A stretch of 64,000 nt of DNA, from positions 1-64,000 of the forward strand of contig NZ_JACAPG010000012.1 of NCBI RefSeq assembly GCF_013385825.1. The letters run 5' to 3'. Shown here piece by piece: positions 8,634 through 18,810 of this stretch; position 1 is the stretch's first letter; each line of letters opens with the position of its first letter. The position numbers and the translations under genes were made by a program. The stretch is from Pseudomonas reactans. GTDB taxonomy: Bacteria; Pseudomonadota; Gammaproteobacteria; Pseudomonadales; Pseudomonadaceae. Below the pieces are notes generated by a model. The model saw only the letters and a program-made list of their open reading frames with translations, had not been told where the DNA came from and searched no databases.

Positions 8634-8661
8634 TGTGACCGGAGGCTTTTTTCAAAAGTTC
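8634..8661 (-). promoter_or_regulatory. AlgU (sigma-22/RpoE)-like promoter of the DUF4398-lptF operon
   Basis: On the minus strand GAACTT (8661-8656), a 17-base spacer, then TCACA (8638-8634). This fits the AlgU pattern GAACTT-N16/17-TCtgA apart from two -10 bases. It predicts a transcript start about 105 bp before the first gene. The P. aeruginosa lptF operon is known to be AlgU-dependent. Confidence 0.6.
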
Positions 8662-8747
8662 AGAGAAGATGGCGATTTGCCTAAAAAAATATTTGACTGA
8701 TTGGTCAGCGTAAAAAAGTTGGAACTTCTGCGTTGCGCAGTGGTACG

Positions 8748-8768
8748 CCGGGCCCTTGAGGAGCCCGG
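8748..8768 (-). terminator. hairpin after the 8794-9138 gene, possible terminator
   Basis: CCGGGC/GCCCGG stem (8748-8753 with 8763-8768) just past the stop of the minus-strand gene. There is no T-run, so Rho-independent termination is uncertain. Confidence 0.4.
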
Positions 8769-8793
8769 AATACAGGGGGTTGGTGGGGTTGTG

Positions 8794-9138
8794 TCAGTGC
8801 TTCTGTTCGTCGCTGCTGGCCGACAAATCATGCAGATAGCGTCGCGACAGGGTCAGAAAACGAGGGGTGGGGCCGACGTCTTCGTACAGAGGATCGCCTT
8901 CTTCATCGGTGGCAATGACGTGCTGGCCCTTGATGTAGGGGAAGCTGGCTTCCAGCTCTTCAAGCGCGGCGCCGATCAATTCTCCGAGCAATTCTTCGGG
9001 GTGGCGCTTGGGGTACATCTCGGTAATGGCGGCCAGCCGCGCCGCGGACTCCATATCCAGGTGGATGGCGTACTCGGTCTTGGTCAAGCGACCCTTGGCG
9101 TTCTCTTCCCAATGCTGGGCCAGTTCTCGAATTTTCAT
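8794..9138 (-). CDS. conserved Pseudomonas protein of unknown function next to ppc
   Basis: 114 residues, acidic, no signal peptide or membrane segment. The chosen start (MKIRELAQHWEENAKG) gives a compact protein; the open frame upstream is Arg-rich and looks non-coding. The N-terminus (LTKTEYAIHLDMESAARLAAITEMYP) looks helical, and the C-terminus carries DEEGDPLYEDVGPTP. The same neighbour is seen beside ppc in other Pseudomonas. I cannot assign a function. Confidence 0.8.
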   Translation of the reverse strand: MKIRELAQHWEENAKGRLTKTEYAIHLDMESAARLAAITEMYPKRHPEELLGELIGAALEELEASFPYIKGQHVIATDEEGDPLYEDVGPTPRFLTLSRRYLHDLSASSDEQKH

Positions 9139-9323
9139 GGCAACCTCAATGAAGCCCGCTTTTAGCAGGCGGTGATGAGTGTCCAGTCGCCTGCGCGGAT
9201 AAACGCGACGACTTAAGCTTGAGACTAGCTGCAACTCACAAGGTTTAAAGTCTTGTCATAAATCGAGGCTGGCGGCACTCTGGCACACCTGCGCGTCCCG
9301 GATTTCTGGCTGGAGATTGGCTG

Positions 9324-11951
9324 ATGAGTGATATCGATGCACGCTTGCGTGAGGATGTTCACCTGCTGGGTGAGCTGTTGGGCAACACCATTCGAGAGCA
9401 GTATGGCGATGATTTCCTCGACAAGATCGAGCAGATCCGCAAAGGTGCCAAGGCTGACCGGCGCGGTGCCGGCGATGAGTTGAGCACCAGCCTCAACCAG
9501 TTGCAGGAAAACGAACTGTTGCCGGTGGCCCGTGCCTTCAACCAGTTCCTCAACCTGGCCAACATTGCCGAGCAGTACCAACTGATCCACCGGCGTGATG
9601 AGTCGCAGCCGGCACCGTTCGAATCCCGCGTGTTGCCCGAGTTGCTGGCGCGCCTGCAAAGCGAAGGCCACAGCAACGAATCCCTGGCCCGCCAGTTGGG
9701 GCGCCTGGAGATCGAACTGGTCCTCACTGCCCACCCCACCGAAGTGGCGCGCCGCACCCTGATCCAGAAATACGATGCCATCGCCGCGCAATTGGCGGCC
9801 CAGGATCACCGCGACCTCACCAGCGCAGAGCGCGAGCAGATCCGCCAACGCTTGCAACGCTTGATCGCCGAAGCCTGGCACACCGAAGAAATCCGCCGCA
9901 CCCGACCCACACCTGTGGATGAAGCCAAGTGGGGCTTCGCGGTGATCGAGCACTCGCTGTGGCACGCGATCCCCAACTATCTGCGCAAGGCTGACCAGGC
10001 GCTGCACGCCGCCACCGGTTTGCGCTTGCCCCTGGAGGCCGCACCGATCCGCTTTGCGTCATGGATGGGCGGCGACCGTGACGGCAACCCGAACGTCACG
10101 GCACCGGTCACCCGAGAAGTGCTGCTGTTGGCGCGCTGGATGGCCGCCGATTTGTACCTGCGCGATATCGACCACCTGGCCTCTGAACTGTCGATGCAGC
10201 AAGCCAGCCCGGCGTTGCAGGCCAAGGTCGGAGACAGCGTCGAGCCTTATCGCGCTTTGCTCAAGCAACTGCGCGAACGCCTGCGCGCCACGCGCCAATG
10301 GGCGCACACCGCGTTGAGCAGCAGCACCCCGGCGCCGGCCGAGGTGTTGCAGAACAACCGCGACCTGCTGGAGCCGCTGGAGCTGTGCTACCAGTCACTG
10401 CACGAATGCGGCATGGGCGTGATAGCGGATGGGCCTTTGCTCGATTGCCTGCGCCGCGCGGTGACCTTCGGGCTGTTCCTGGTGCGGTTGGACGTGCGTC
10501 AGGATTCCAGTCGTCATTCGGCCGCCATGACCGAAATCACCGACTACCTCGGCCTGGGCCGTTACGAGGACTGGAACGAAGAGATGCGCATCAGCTTCCT
10601 GATGAAGGAGCTGGCCAACCGTCGACCGCTGTTGCCGGGCTATTTCAAACCGTCGGCGGACACTGCCGAGGTGCTCAACACCTGTAAGGAAATCGCCGCC
10701 GCACCGGCTGCATCGTTGGGCTCGTATGTCATCTCCATGGCCGGCGCTGCCTCGGACGTTTTGGCCGTGCAACTGCTGCTTAAAGAGTCGGGCGTGCAAC
10801 GGCCGATGCGCGTGGTACCGCTGTTCGAAACCCTCGCCGACCTGGATAACGCCGGCCCGGTGATCGAGCAACTGTTGCTGCTGCCGGGCTATCGCGCGCG
10901 TTTGCAGGGGCCGCAGGAAGTGATGATCGGCTACTCGGACTCGGCCAAGGACGCCGGCACGACCGCCGCCGCCTGGGCGCAGTACCGGGCGCAGGAGCGC
11001 CTGGTGGATATCTGCCGTGAGCAACAAGTGGAACTGCTGTTGTTCCACGGTCGTGGTGGCACCGTGGGGCGTGGCGGTGGCCCGGCTCATGCGGCGATCC
11101 TGTCGCAACCGCCGGGCTCGGTGGCAGGGCGGTTCCGCACCACCGAACAGGGCGAGATGATCCGCTTCAAGTTCGGCCTGCCGGATATCGCCGAGCAGAA
11201 CCTCAACCTTTATCTGGCTGCCGTGTTGGAGGCGACGCTGCTGCCCCCGCCGCCGCCGGAGCCAGCCTGGCGGCATTTGATGGATGAATTGGCGGCAGAC
11301 GGTGTCAGCGCTTACCGCGCCGTGGTGCGGGAAAATCCGCAGTTCGTCGAGTATTTCCGTCAGTCCACGCCGGAACAGGAGCTGGGGCGCTTGCCCCTGG
11401 GCAGTCGCCCGGCCAAGCGCCGTGCGGGCGGGATTGAAAGCCTGCGCGCGATCCCGTGGATCTTCGGCTGGACCCAGACCCGCCTGATGTTGCCGGCCTG
11501 GCTCGGCTGGGAAGCAGCGCTGAGCAAGGCTCTGGAGCGCGGCGAAGGTGAACTGCTGGGACAGATGCGTGAACAGTGGCCATTCTTCCGCACCCGCATC
11601 GATATGCTGGAAATGGTGCTGGCCAAGGCCGACGCCGACATCGCCCGTCTGTATGACGAGCGGCTGGTGCAGCCGGACCTGCTGCCATTGGGTGTGCATC
11701 TGCGCGACCTATTGTCGCAGGCGTGCAACGTGGTGCTTGGCCTGACTGGCCAGTCGCAACTGCTGGCCCATAGCCCGGACACCCTGGAGTTCATCCGCCT
11801 GCGCAACACCTACCTCGACCCCTTGCACCTGCTGCAGGCCGAGTTGCTGGCCCGTTCACGCCAGCAGGAAGCGGCGCAGGACAGCCCTCTGGAACAGGCG
11901 CTGCTGGTCTCCGTGGCCGGTATCGCCGCAGGTTTACGCAACACTGGCTAG
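9324..11951 (+). CDS. ppc: phosphoenolpyruvate carboxylase
   Basis: Adds bicarbonate to phosphoenolpyruvate to make oxaloacetate, refilling the TCA cycle. The 875-residue protein is the usual bacterial length. The catalytic histidine motif TAHPTE is near residues 135-140, the glycine-rich loop [12 protein letters not shown] near residues 574-585, and the conserved C-terminal GLRNTG ends the chain. TGGAG precedes ATG 9324. It sits between a divergent small gene and adk, the common Pseudomonas arrangement. Confidence 0.98.
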   Translation: MSDIDARLREDVHLLGELLGNTIREQYGDDFLDKIEQIRKGAKADRRGAGDELSTSLNQLQENELLPVARAFNQFLNLANIAEQYQLIHRRDESQPAPFESRVLPELLARLQSEGHSNESLARQLGRLEIELVLTAHPTEVARRTLIQKYDAIAAQLAAQDHRDLTSAEREQIRQRLQRLIAEAWHTEEIRRTRPTPVDEAKWGFAVIEHSLWHAIPNYLRKADQALHAATGLRLPLEAAPIRFASWMGGDRDGNPNVTAPVTREVLLLARWMAADLYLRDIDHLASELSMQQASPALQAKVGDSVEPYRALLKQLRERLRATRQWAHTALSSSTPAPAEVLQNNRDLLEPLELCYQSLHECGMGVIADGPLLDCLRRAVTFGLFLVRLDVRQDSSRHSAAMTEITDYLGLGRYEDWNEEMRISFLMKELANRRPLLPGYFKPSADTAEVLNTCKEIAAAPAASLGSYVISMAGAASDVLAVQLLLKESGVQRPMRVVPLFETLADLDNAGPVIEQLLLLPGYRARLQGPQEVMIGYSDSAKDAGTTAAAWAQYRAQERLVDICREQQVELLLFHGRGGTVGRGGGPAHAAILSQPPGSVAGRFRTTEQGEMIRFKFGLPDIAEQNLNLYLAAVLEATLLPPPPPEPAWRHLMDELAADGVSAYRAVVRENPQFVEYFRQSTPEQELGRLPLGSRPAKRRAGGIESLRAIPWIFGWTQTRLMLPAWLGWEAALSKALERGEGELLGQMREQWPFFRTRIDMLEMVLAKADADIARLYDERLVQPDLLPLGVHLRDLLSQACNVVLGLTGQSQLLAHSPDTLEFIRLRNTYLDPLHLLQAELLARSRQQEAAQDSPLEQALLVSVAGIAAGLRNTG

Positions 11952-11993
11952 GGTTTTTTGCGTGTTCTCAATAGCTTGCAGATAAACCACGGC

Positions 11994-12015
11994 GGCCGCC
12001 CTGAAACGGGCGGCC
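11994..12015 (+). terminator. GC-rich hairpin after ppc
   Basis: 8-bp stem GGCCGCCC/GGGCGGCC with a six-base loop, 43 bp past the ppc stop. It is followed by GGCGTTTGTGG, a poor T-tract, so termination may be partial. Confidence 0.6.
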
Positions 12016-12128
12016 GGCGTTTGTGGGGCCGGGTTGCACCCAGGCACACCCTACCTATGACGCATGCCCTGCGCGGGTTCCTGCGACTTTTGGCGGCTTG
12101 TGTGGTTAAGGCCTGCTGTGTATCTTGA

Positions 12129-12878
<750 letters not shown>

Positions 12879-12900
12879 TCCCTTCATCGGCTTCACGGAT

Positions 12901-12925
12901 AACGGCCCGCTTGCGGGCCGTTGTT
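12901..12925 (+). terminator. Rho-independent terminator after adk
   Basis: Stem AACGGCCCGC/GCGGGCCGTT (12901-12910 with 12913-12922) followed by GTTGTTT, 22 bp past the adk stop. Confidence 0.85.
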
Positions 12926-12968
12926 GTTTATACTGGCGCACTTTTTTTCGACCTGGACACCCGCACCG

Positions 12969-13652
12969 ATGAGTACCCTGTTGGCCCTGGACACCGCGAC
13001 TGAAGCTTGCTCCGTTGCCCTGCTGCACGATGGCAAGGTCACGAGCCACTACGAGGTGATCCCGCGTCTGCACGCGCAGAAGCTGTTGCCAATGATCAAG
13101 CAACTGTTGGAAGACGCCGGCACTACGCTGACCGCGGTGGATGCCATCGCCTTCGGCCGTGGCCCGGGTGCGTTTACCGGTGTGCGTATTGCCATTGGTG
13201 TGGTGCAGGGGTTGGCATTTGCGTTGGAGCGCCCGGTATTGCCGGTGTCCAACCTGGCCGTACTGGCCCAGCGCGCCTTGCGGGAACATGGCGTTCGTCA
13301 GGTTGCGGCGGCTATCGATGCACGCATGGATGAGGTGTATTGGGGTTGCTACCGCGAAACGGCAGGCGAGATGCGCCTGGTGGGTGTAGAAGCCGTGCAG
13401 CCGCCTGAATCCTCCGTATTGCCGGGTGATGCCAGCGGTGACTGGTTCGGTGCCGGCACCGGTTGGGGTTATGGCGAACGCATTGCTGTGCCGTTGATTG
13501 GCCAGGATGCTGCGATGTTGCCGCATGCTGAAGATTTGCTGGCCCTCGCGCGGTTTGCTTTTGAACGTGGAGAGGCAATTCCTGCAGACCAGGCAGCACC
13601 CGTTTATCTACGCGATAAAGTGGCTCAGACCAAAGCCGAACGCGGCCTTTAA
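12969..13652 (+). CDS. tsaB: tRNA t6A37 threonylcarbamoyladenosine modification protein TsaB
   Basis: Inactive ASKHA-fold paralogue of TsaD that scaffolds the t6A synthesis complex with TsaD and TsaE. 227 residues; N-terminal LLALDTATEACSVAL and the family motif GPGAFTGVRIAIG near residues 67-79 are clear. ATG 12969 is chosen as it gives the canonical MSTLLALDTA start. The following gene is 215 bp away, across a repeat. Confidence 0.95.
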   Translation: MSTLLALDTATEACSVALLHDGKVTSHYEVIPRLHAQKLLPMIKQLLEDAGTTLTAVDAIAFGRGPGAFTGVRIAIGVVQGLAFALERPVLPVSNLAVLAQRALREHGVRQVAAAIDARMDEVYWGCYRETAGEMRLVGVEAVQPPESSVLPGDASGDWFGAGTGWGYGERIAVPLIGQDAAMLPHAEDLLALARFAFERGEAIPADQAAPVYLRDKVAQTKAERGL

Positions 13653-13654
13653 TT

Positions 13655-13735
13655 GTGGCGAGCGGGTTTGTCGAATCGTCGAACCGCCCGCGTTGGGCTG
13701 CGAAGCAGCCCTAAAAACCCGCGATTCACCGCTAA
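13655..13735. repeat. imperfect palindromic intergenic repeat
   Basis: Sequence of the type GTGGCGAGCGGGTTTGTC...CCGCCCGCGTTGGGCTGCGAAGCAGCCC, a recurring intergenic element in P. fluorescens-group genomes (from memory). It contains a perfect hairpin GGGCTGC-GAA-GCAGCCC (about 13695-13711). It may also end tsaB transcription. Confidence 0.5.
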
Positions 13736-13867
13736 TCTGCACCAATCGTCAGAATTTGCCCCCCGTTTTAAACCTTTTTCAAATTATGTGTTCTAGTTAT
13801 CACCAGAGCATTTGCGCACCATGGACGATGCTGCCAAAATGCCATTACTGATAGCGAGTTCGCGCCC

Positions 13868-14158
13868 ATGCGTATTGATGGCTTTTCCTCACAGTCCTAC
13901 CCAATCAAGCGCAAGCCACGTAAGGCAAACGTCACGGTAGACGAGTCCGTCGAGGATTCGCCAGACTTCATCGAGGTCCAGTCCGACGCACAGGCCAACG
14001 CTCAAGCCCGTATCAGTGGTCTTCCCGCCCGTCAGCAAGACATGGTCTTCCCACGCTCCATGAGCAAAAGCGTCGCCACCGCCCTGGCCAGTTACCTGAC
14101 CACCGCCGGTTTTGTCGAATGGGATATGGAAGTGCTGGGCCTCGACATCCATATCTGA
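13868..14158 (+). CDS. small conserved hypothetical protein
   Basis: 96 residues, no Cys, Lys/Arg-rich near the start (IKRKPRKANV) and acidic in the middle, with a hydrophobic C-terminal third ending in LDIHI. No signal peptide or family motif. Its TGA overlaps the ATG of the DUF72 gene by one base (TGATG), so the pair is translationally coupled. The resemblance of the N-terminus (IDGFSSQSYPI) to surface or regulatory proteins is too weak to use. Function unknown. Confidence 0.75.
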   Translation: MRIDGFSSQSYPIKRKPRKANVTVDESVEDSPDFIEVQSDAQANAQARISGLPARQQDMVFPRSMSKSVATALASYLTTAGFVEWDMEVLGLDIHI

Positions 14159-15018
14159 TGCGTCTGCCTTACTACCTCGGTTGCCCGTCCTGGAGTGAAA
14201 ATGCCTGGCGCGAGTACCTGTACCCCGCCGATGCCCGCTCCAGCGATTACCTCGCGCTCTATTCCCAAGTCTTCAATGCCGTCGAAGGCAACACCACGTT
14301 CTACGCGCGTCCATCAGCCGCCACGGTGCAACGCTGGGCTGAAATCATGCCCGACAATTTCCGTTTCACGGCCAAGTTTCCCGGTGATATCAGCCACAGT
14401 GGCAACCTGATTGAACAACTGCCAGCTGCGGAAAGCTTTGTGGGCTTGATGAGTCCCCTGGGAGAGCGCGTGTCCCCGCTATGGTTGCAACTGCCCGCGA
14501 CGTTCACACCGCAGCGTCTGGGGGAGTTGGCAGGCTTCATTGATGGCCTTGAGCGGCCCATGGCGGTGGAAGTTCGTCATTCGGAATTCTTCGCCAAAGG
14601 CGACGCCGAGCGCATGCTTAACCGCTTGCTACGGGATCGGGGCGTTGAGCGCATCTGCCTGGACCCCCGCGCATTGTTCAGTTGCACGTCCACGTCAGCC
14701 GCCGTGCTGCACGCCCAATCGAAAAAGCCCAAGGTGCCACCACGGCCGGCGGCACTGACGCAGTTTCCCCAAGTGCGTTTTATCGGGCATCCCGAATTGG
14801 AAGCCAACGACCCGTTCCTGGTGCCGTGGGTGGAAAAAGTCGCCGGTTGGATTGAAGAAGGCCGCACACCCTACGTGTTCCTGCACACTTCGGACAATCG
14901 CCTCGCCGCCCAACTGGCGCTGCGTTTCCATGATCAGTTGATGGCCCGCCTGCTGGGCCTGCCCGCATTGCCAGTGTTGGATCGTGCCCCCGCCGTGGAG
15001 CAACTGGGGTTACTCTAA
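14158..15018 (+). CDS. DUF72 (YecE-like) family protein
   Basis: 286 residues of the DUF72 TIM-barrel family, function not established. Typical features: YYLGCPSWSE at the N-terminus, YSQVFNAVEGNTTFY near residue 37, FRFTAKFPGDISH near residue 66 and YVFLHTSDN near the end. ATG 14158 overlaps the previous stop by one base; the frame runs a little further upstream but inside that gene. Cytoplasmic. Confidence 0.9.
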   Translation: MRLPYYLGCPSWSENAWREYLYPADARSSDYLALYSQVFNAVEGNTTFYARPSAATVQRWAEIMPDNFRFTAKFPGDISHSGNLIEQLPAAESFVGLMSPLGERVSPLWLQLPATFTPQRLGELAGFIDGLERPMAVEVRHSEFFAKGDAERMLNRLLRDRGVERICLDPRALFSCTSTSAAVLHAQSKKPKVPPRPAALTQFPQVRFIGHPELEANDPFLVPWVEKVAGWIEEGRTPYVFLHTSDNRLAAQLALRFHDQLMARLLGLPALPVLDRAPAVEQLGLL

Positions 15019-15045
15019 GGCTCCTTTTCCCGCCAGGAGCCAGAC

Positions 15046-15873
15046 ATGGATGCCCAAACCCTTCGCGCCGAAACCTTCAAGGCCTTGCACGAACGTGACC
15101 GCGCATTCGTGATGCCCAATCCGTGGGATGCAGGCTCTGCCGTGATGCTGGCCAGCCTGGGGTTTGAAGCCCTCGCCACCACCAGTGCGGGCTACGCGTT
15201 CAGCCTGGCGCGCCCGGATGCGGAAGGGGCGTTGTCCCTGGAAGACACCTTGATCAACGCCGGCATGATTGCCCAGGCCACGGCGTTGCCGGTGGCGGCG
15301 GACCTGGAGAACGGCTTCAGCGACACCCCCGAAGGCTGCGCCCAGACCATCCTGCGTGCCGCCGCCACCGGCATTGTCGGCGGCTCCATTGAAGACGCCA
15401 CAGGCATTGCCGCTGACCCTATCTATCCTTTCGACCTGTCCGTCGAGCGTGTAGAAGCCGCGGTGGCTGCCGCGCGCAGCCTGCCATTCCCGTTCACCCT
15501 GACGGCCCGTGCGGAAAACCTCCTGCATGGTCGCCTGGATTTGCCCGACACCATCCGCCGCTTGCAAGCCTACGCCGAAGCCGGTGCCGACGTGCTGTAT
15601 GCGCCGGCCCTGCGCAGTGCCGAGGAAGTGCTGGCGGTGGTCAAGGCGGTGGCGCCCAAGCCGGTGAACGTGTTGATGTCCGGCGGCTTGAACCTCAGCG
15701 TCGCGCAGCTCAGCGCGATGGGGGTGCGGCGGATCAGTGTCGGCTCGGCTCTGGCGTTGGCTGCCTATGGCGAGTTCTATCGTGCCGCCCAGGAAGTGTA
15801 CGAACTGGGCACGTTCACGTTTACCGAGCGCAAGATGCCGTTCAGCCAGGCCAACGAGTTCTTCAAGGGCTAA
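15046..15873 (+). CDS. isocitrate lyase/PEP mutase superfamily enzyme
   Basis: 275 residues with the superfamily's TIM-barrel landmarks: PNPWDAGSA near residue 25, a metal-binding segment DLENGFSD near residue 86 and GGSIEDATG near residue 110. Members cleave or form C-C or P-C bonds next to a carboxylate (oxaloacetate decarboxylase, methylisocitrate lyase, phosphonopyruvate hydrolase). The Cys of the true lyase signature KKCGH is not seen, so an oxaloacetate- or phosphonopyruvate-type activity is more likely than isocitrate cleavage. The substrate cannot be told. Confidence 0.85.
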   Translation: MDAQTLRAETFKALHERDRAFVMPNPWDAGSAVMLASLGFEALATTSAGYAFSLARPDAEGALSLEDTLINAGMIAQATALPVAADLENGFSDTPEGCAQTILRAAATGIVGGSIEDATGIAADPIYPFDLSVERVEAAVAAARSLPFPFTLTARAENLLHGRLDLPDTIRRLQAYAEAGADVLYAPALRSAEEVLAVVKAVAPKPVNVLMSGGLNLSVAQLSAMGVRRISVGSALALAAYGEFYRAAQEVYELGTFTFTERKMPFSQANEFFKG

Positions 15874-15876
15874 GGG

Positions 15877-16575
15877 GTGCGTTTTTTCAAGTTGATGGTC
15901 GTGCTGCTGATCCTGGCCGGCGCCTTTGCCGTCGGCGTCTGGCGTGGCTGGGTGCCGCTGCCGGCCGATTGGAACCCTTGGGCCCCGCTGGATGTGCGCG
16001 CCAGCCCGAATTTGCTCACCCGCTACAAGCTGGGGCGCCTGCAGGATGACCCGGCGTTGTGCGACCAAGTGCTGGAGACCTCGGGCCTGCGCGTCAACCA
16101 TCAAGCCGATACGCCCGCTGATGCGGCGTGTCCGCTGCGCAACACCTTGCGCGTTCAGGGTGCCGCGGTTGGCCTGAGCAGCAGTTTTCTCGCCAGTTGC
16201 CCGCTGGCGGTGGCGTTCGCCCTGTTCGAGCGCCACAGCCTGCAGCCGGCGGCCCAAGCGGTGTTCGGCCAGGCGGTGACGCGGGTCGATCATCTGGGCA
16301 GCTTTGCCTGCCGCAATATGTACAACCGCGCCGAAGGGCGACTCAGCCAGCATGCGTCGGCCAATGCTCTGGATATCGCCGGTTTCCGCCTGGCGGACGG
16401 GCGCAGTATCAGCGTACTCAAGGATTGGCCGGGGGACGGCGATAAGGCGCGGTTCCTGCGTCAGGTCCGCGACAGTGCCTGCGATGATTTCAACGTGGTG
16501 CTGAGCCCGGATTACAACGCCGCGCACCGAAACCATTTCCATTTGGACATGGGGCGTTGGTGGGTGTGTCGCTGA
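15877..16575 (+). CDS. extensin-like C-terminal domain protein, membrane-anchored
   Basis: 232 residues. An N-terminal membrane segment (about residues 4-22) anchors a periplasmic extensin-like C-terminal domain, which resembles D-Ala-D-Ala metallopeptidases of the M15 type. Visible motifs are RLSQHASANALDIAGF (candidate H and D ligands, about residue 162) and HRNHFHLDMG at the end (last ligand). A role in peptidoglycan handling is inferred. GTG 15877 starts 3 bp after the upstream stop. Confidence 0.85.
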   Translation: MRFFKLMVVLLILAGAFAVGVWRGWVPLPADWNPWAPLDVRASPNLLTRYKLGRLQDDPALCDQVLETSGLRVNHQADTPADAACPLRNTLRVQGAAVGLSSSFLASCPLAVAFALFERHSLQPAAQAVFGQAVTRVDHLGSFACRNMYNRAEGRLSQHASANALDIAGFRLADGRSISVLKDWPGDGDKARFLRQVRDSACDDFNVVLSPDYNAAHRNHFHLDMGRWWVCR

Positions 16576-16578
16576 GTG

Positions 16579-17199
16579 TCAGGCGGCCAGGCGCAGGTTC
16601 TGGGTGACCAGCGGGCGCGCCCAGTAGTAGTCGAAGTCGAGCGCTTTTTGCTGCGCGACCAGCTCTTCGGTCGGGTACGGCGTGGCGGCTGGCGGCAGCA
16701 GGTCCAGTTCGAATTCGGCGATGGGCAAGTGCAGTGGGCGTGGCTCCGGCGCCGGGCCAGGCTCTGGCAACGGTTGGCCGGCGGTCAGCACGATTGGGCG
16801 CACCCAACCGCTTTCGAAGTTCTGCTGGCGCTGCTGGGCGACGATTTCTTCTTGCGGGAATGGCGTGGCAGCCGGTGGCAGCAGCTCGGTTTCGAACTCG
16901 GCGATCGGCAGGAACAGTGGCTCCGGTGGGGCGATTTCGGTGTCTTTCACGTCGCACTCACGCTGGGTGAGGATCTGCGATAGCAGGTCGGCGCCGGCGC
17001 TGGGTTCTACCGCTGGGTCCGCCGGTGCCTGCGCCTGCACGGCCAGCGCGTCCGGCGTATCGCCGAGCTGTTCGGCCAACGCACGGGCGAAGAAGTCCTG
17101 CCACACATGACTCACCCCGGCCAGCGCTTGAGTATTGCGCAGGCCGTAGTGGTTGTGGGTCGGCAGTACACCGATGGTTAGGGGAAGAATGTCTGACAT
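16579..17199 (-). CDS. protein of unknown function with a 43-residue internal repeat
   Basis: 206 residues, acidic and Pro-rich, no signal peptide. The N-terminus (GVLPTHNHYGLRNTQALAGVSHVWQDF, cited in part) precedes a helical stretch and a linker. Then two copies of a 43-residue unit follow, at residues 95-137 and 156-198, both built on LPIAEFE-LLPPAATP-P-EE-VAQQ...W-RP; 28 of 43 positions are identical by count. An 18-residue Pro-rich spacer separates them. The start at 17199 gives MSDILPLTIG; the frame is open upstream into rsmJ, which is divergent. Function unknown. Confidence 0.75.
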   Translation of the reverse strand: MSDILPLTIGVLPTHNHYGLRNTQALAGVSHVWQDFFARALAEQLGDTPDALAVQAQAPADPAVEPSAGADLLSQILTQRECDVKDTEIAPPEPLFLPIAEFETELLPPAATPFPQEEIVAQQRQQNFESGWVRPIVLTAGQPLPEPGPAPEPRPLHLPIAEFELDLLPPAATPYPTEELVAQQKALDFDYYWARPLVTQNLRLAA

Positions 17200-17295
17200 T
17201 TTTCTCGGTCGACGCTCAGCTCTGGCAAAATACCTGACTGTTGTTTTTATCGGCCGCTGTTTGCCGATCCTTAATATTTTTGAGCGTAGCGATTG

Positions 17296-18078
17296 ATGAG
17301 CGAACAACCAGCGGCCAGCCGCATCCAGGTCGAGGCCTTGGGCGAAGGGTTCCAGGGCCGTGCCGAGCAATGGGCGTCACTGCTGGGTTTACCGATGCAC
17401 TTGGCGGATGCGGACTTTTCCCTGCAAGTGGGGGAGCACGGCCTACAGCTGCAACAGCTCGGGCCTGATGCACCAGGGCCGGTGCGGGTGGATTTTGTCG
17501 AAGGCGGTGCGGCACATCGTCGACTGTACGGTGGTGGCAGCGGGCAGATGATCGCCAAGGCCGTCGGCATCGCCCAAGGCGTGCGCCCACGGGTGCTGGA
17601 TGCCACGGCCGGCCTGGGCAAGGACGCCTTCGTGCTGGCCAGTCTAGGCTGCGAGATGAGCCTGATCGAGCGCCAGCCGCTGATCGGCGCCTTGCTCGAA
17701 GACGGTCTGGCACGTGGCGCGGATGATTTTGAGGTGGCACCGATCGTGGCGCGCATGCAGTTGCTCAAGGGCAACTCCATCGACGTGATGCGCAATTGGG
17801 AAGGTGAGCCGCCCCAGGTGATCTACCTCGATCCGATGTTTCCACACCGTGAAAAAACCGCCTTGGTGAAGAAGGAAATGCGCCTGTTCCGACCACTGGT
17901 GGGGGATGATCCAGACGCACCGGCGCTGTTGGCCGCCGCCCTGGCCCTGGCCAGCCACCGTGTGGTGGTCAAGCGTCCGCGCAAGGCACCGTGCATCGAA
18001 GGGCCTAAGCCGAGTCATGCGTTGGATGGCAAATCCAGTCGCTATGACATCTATCCCAAGAAAGCACTCAAGGGCTGA
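17296..18078 (+). CDS. rsmJ: 16S rRNA (guanine1516-N2)-methyltransferase RsmJ
   Basis: Methylates G1516 of 16S rRNA using S-adenosylmethionine. 260 residues with SAM-binding motif [20 protein letters not shown] near residue 97 and the catalytic-region motif YLDPMFPHR near residue 176, both characteristic of RsmJ. ATG 17296 is preferred over the TTG directly before it. A REP doublet follows the stop. Confidence 0.93.
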   Translation: MSEQPAASRIQVEALGEGFQGRAEQWASLLGLPMHLADADFSLQVGEHGLQLQQLGPDAPGPVRVDFVEGGAAHRRLYGGGSGQMIAKAVGIAQGVRPRVLDATAGLGKDAFVLASLGCEMSLIERQPLIGALLEDGLARGADDFEVAPIVARMQLLKGNSIDVMRNWEGEPPQVIYLDPMFPHREKTALVKKEMRLFRPLVGDDPDAPALLAAALALASHRVVVKRPRKAPCIEGPKPSHALDGKSSRYDIYPKKALKG

Positions 18079-18084
18079 GGGCCT

Positions 18085-18139
18085 TATCGCCGGCAAGCCG
18101 GCTCCTACAATCCCTGTAGGAGCCGGCTTGCCGGCGATA
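18085..18139. repeat. REP doublet (REPIN), GCCGGC-TT-GCCGGC class, tight palindrome
   Basis: Perfect 25-bp inverted arms (18085-18109 and 18115-18139) with only 5 bp between them. Arm core GCCGGCTTGCCGGC with TGTAGGA and CGATA ends. It sits 6 bp after the rsmJ stop and could also act as its terminator. Confidence 0.95.
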
Positions 18140-18163
18140 GCGCTGGTTCAGACAACGACCCTC

Positions 18164-18799
18164 TTAAACCCTATACGCCCGCATAAACAACCCCACCACC
18201 TCCTGCACATGGGCTTCGGCGGCTTCTTCACTCAGTTGCCCGCCGCAGCCATACAGCAAGCAGAAATTCGCCGTGCCCTTGAGCAGGCAGAAGAAATGCT
18301 CGGCCGCCGTAAAGGGCTTGTCGATGCTTAGCGCGCCGTTCTGGTCGATTTTGCCGAGCAGGCGCTCCATGCCCTGCAGCATGCGCATGGGACCGGCCTC
18401 GAAGAAGATCTGCGAGAGTTTCACGTCCTGATTGCCGGTCGTCATCATCAGGCGATGCAGGTTGACTGATTCCTCACTGTTGATCAGGCGATGGAACCCC
18501 CGCGCGATATTTAACAACACAGTCTCCACAGGCATGCCCGCAGGCAACTCGAAGTACATCACCGGCAGTTGCTCTTCGCACTTGGCCACCACGGCGGCGG
18601 TGAACAACGTCTCTTTATCGTTGAAGTGGCTGTACACGGTCAGTTTCGACACGCCGGCCTCAAGGGCCACTGCATCCATGCTGGTACTGGCGTAGCCGTT
18701 GCTCAAAAACAGGATTTTCGCTGCTTCGAGGATTGCCTGGCGTTTTGCCATGTCCTTGGGGCGCCCGGGGCTATTGGTGTTTACGGGATTGTCGGACAT
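18164..18799 (-). CDS. TetR/AcrR family repressor of the divergent RND efflux operon
   Basis: 211 residues. TetR helix-turn-helix at about residues 16-62 (QAILEAAKILFLSNGYASTSMDAVALEAGVSKLTVY region) and a TetR_C_7-like ligand domain. The start MSDNPVNTNSPGRPKD fits the family (Arg-rich GRP before helix 1). It is divergent from the adaptor gene, with 93 bp between the start codons containing inverted repeats, so local repression of the pump is very likely. Confidence 0.9.
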   Translation of the reverse strand: MSDNPVNTNSPGRPKDMAKRQAILEAAKILFLSNGYASTSMDAVALEAGVSKLTVYSHFNDKETLFTAAVVAKCEEQLPVMYFELPAGMPVETVLLNIARGFHRLINSEESVNLHRLMMTTGNQDVKLSQIFFEAGPMRMLQGMERLLGKIDQNGALSIDKPFTAAEHFFCLLKGTANFCLLYGCGGQLSEEAAEAHVQEVVGLFMRAYRV

Positions 18800-18810
18800 T
18801 TTCACCTTTA

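Noticed and set aside
8722..8745. Second GAACTT on the plus strand near 8.72 kb
   Set aside because: No -10 element at the right spacing and no plus-strand gene follows.
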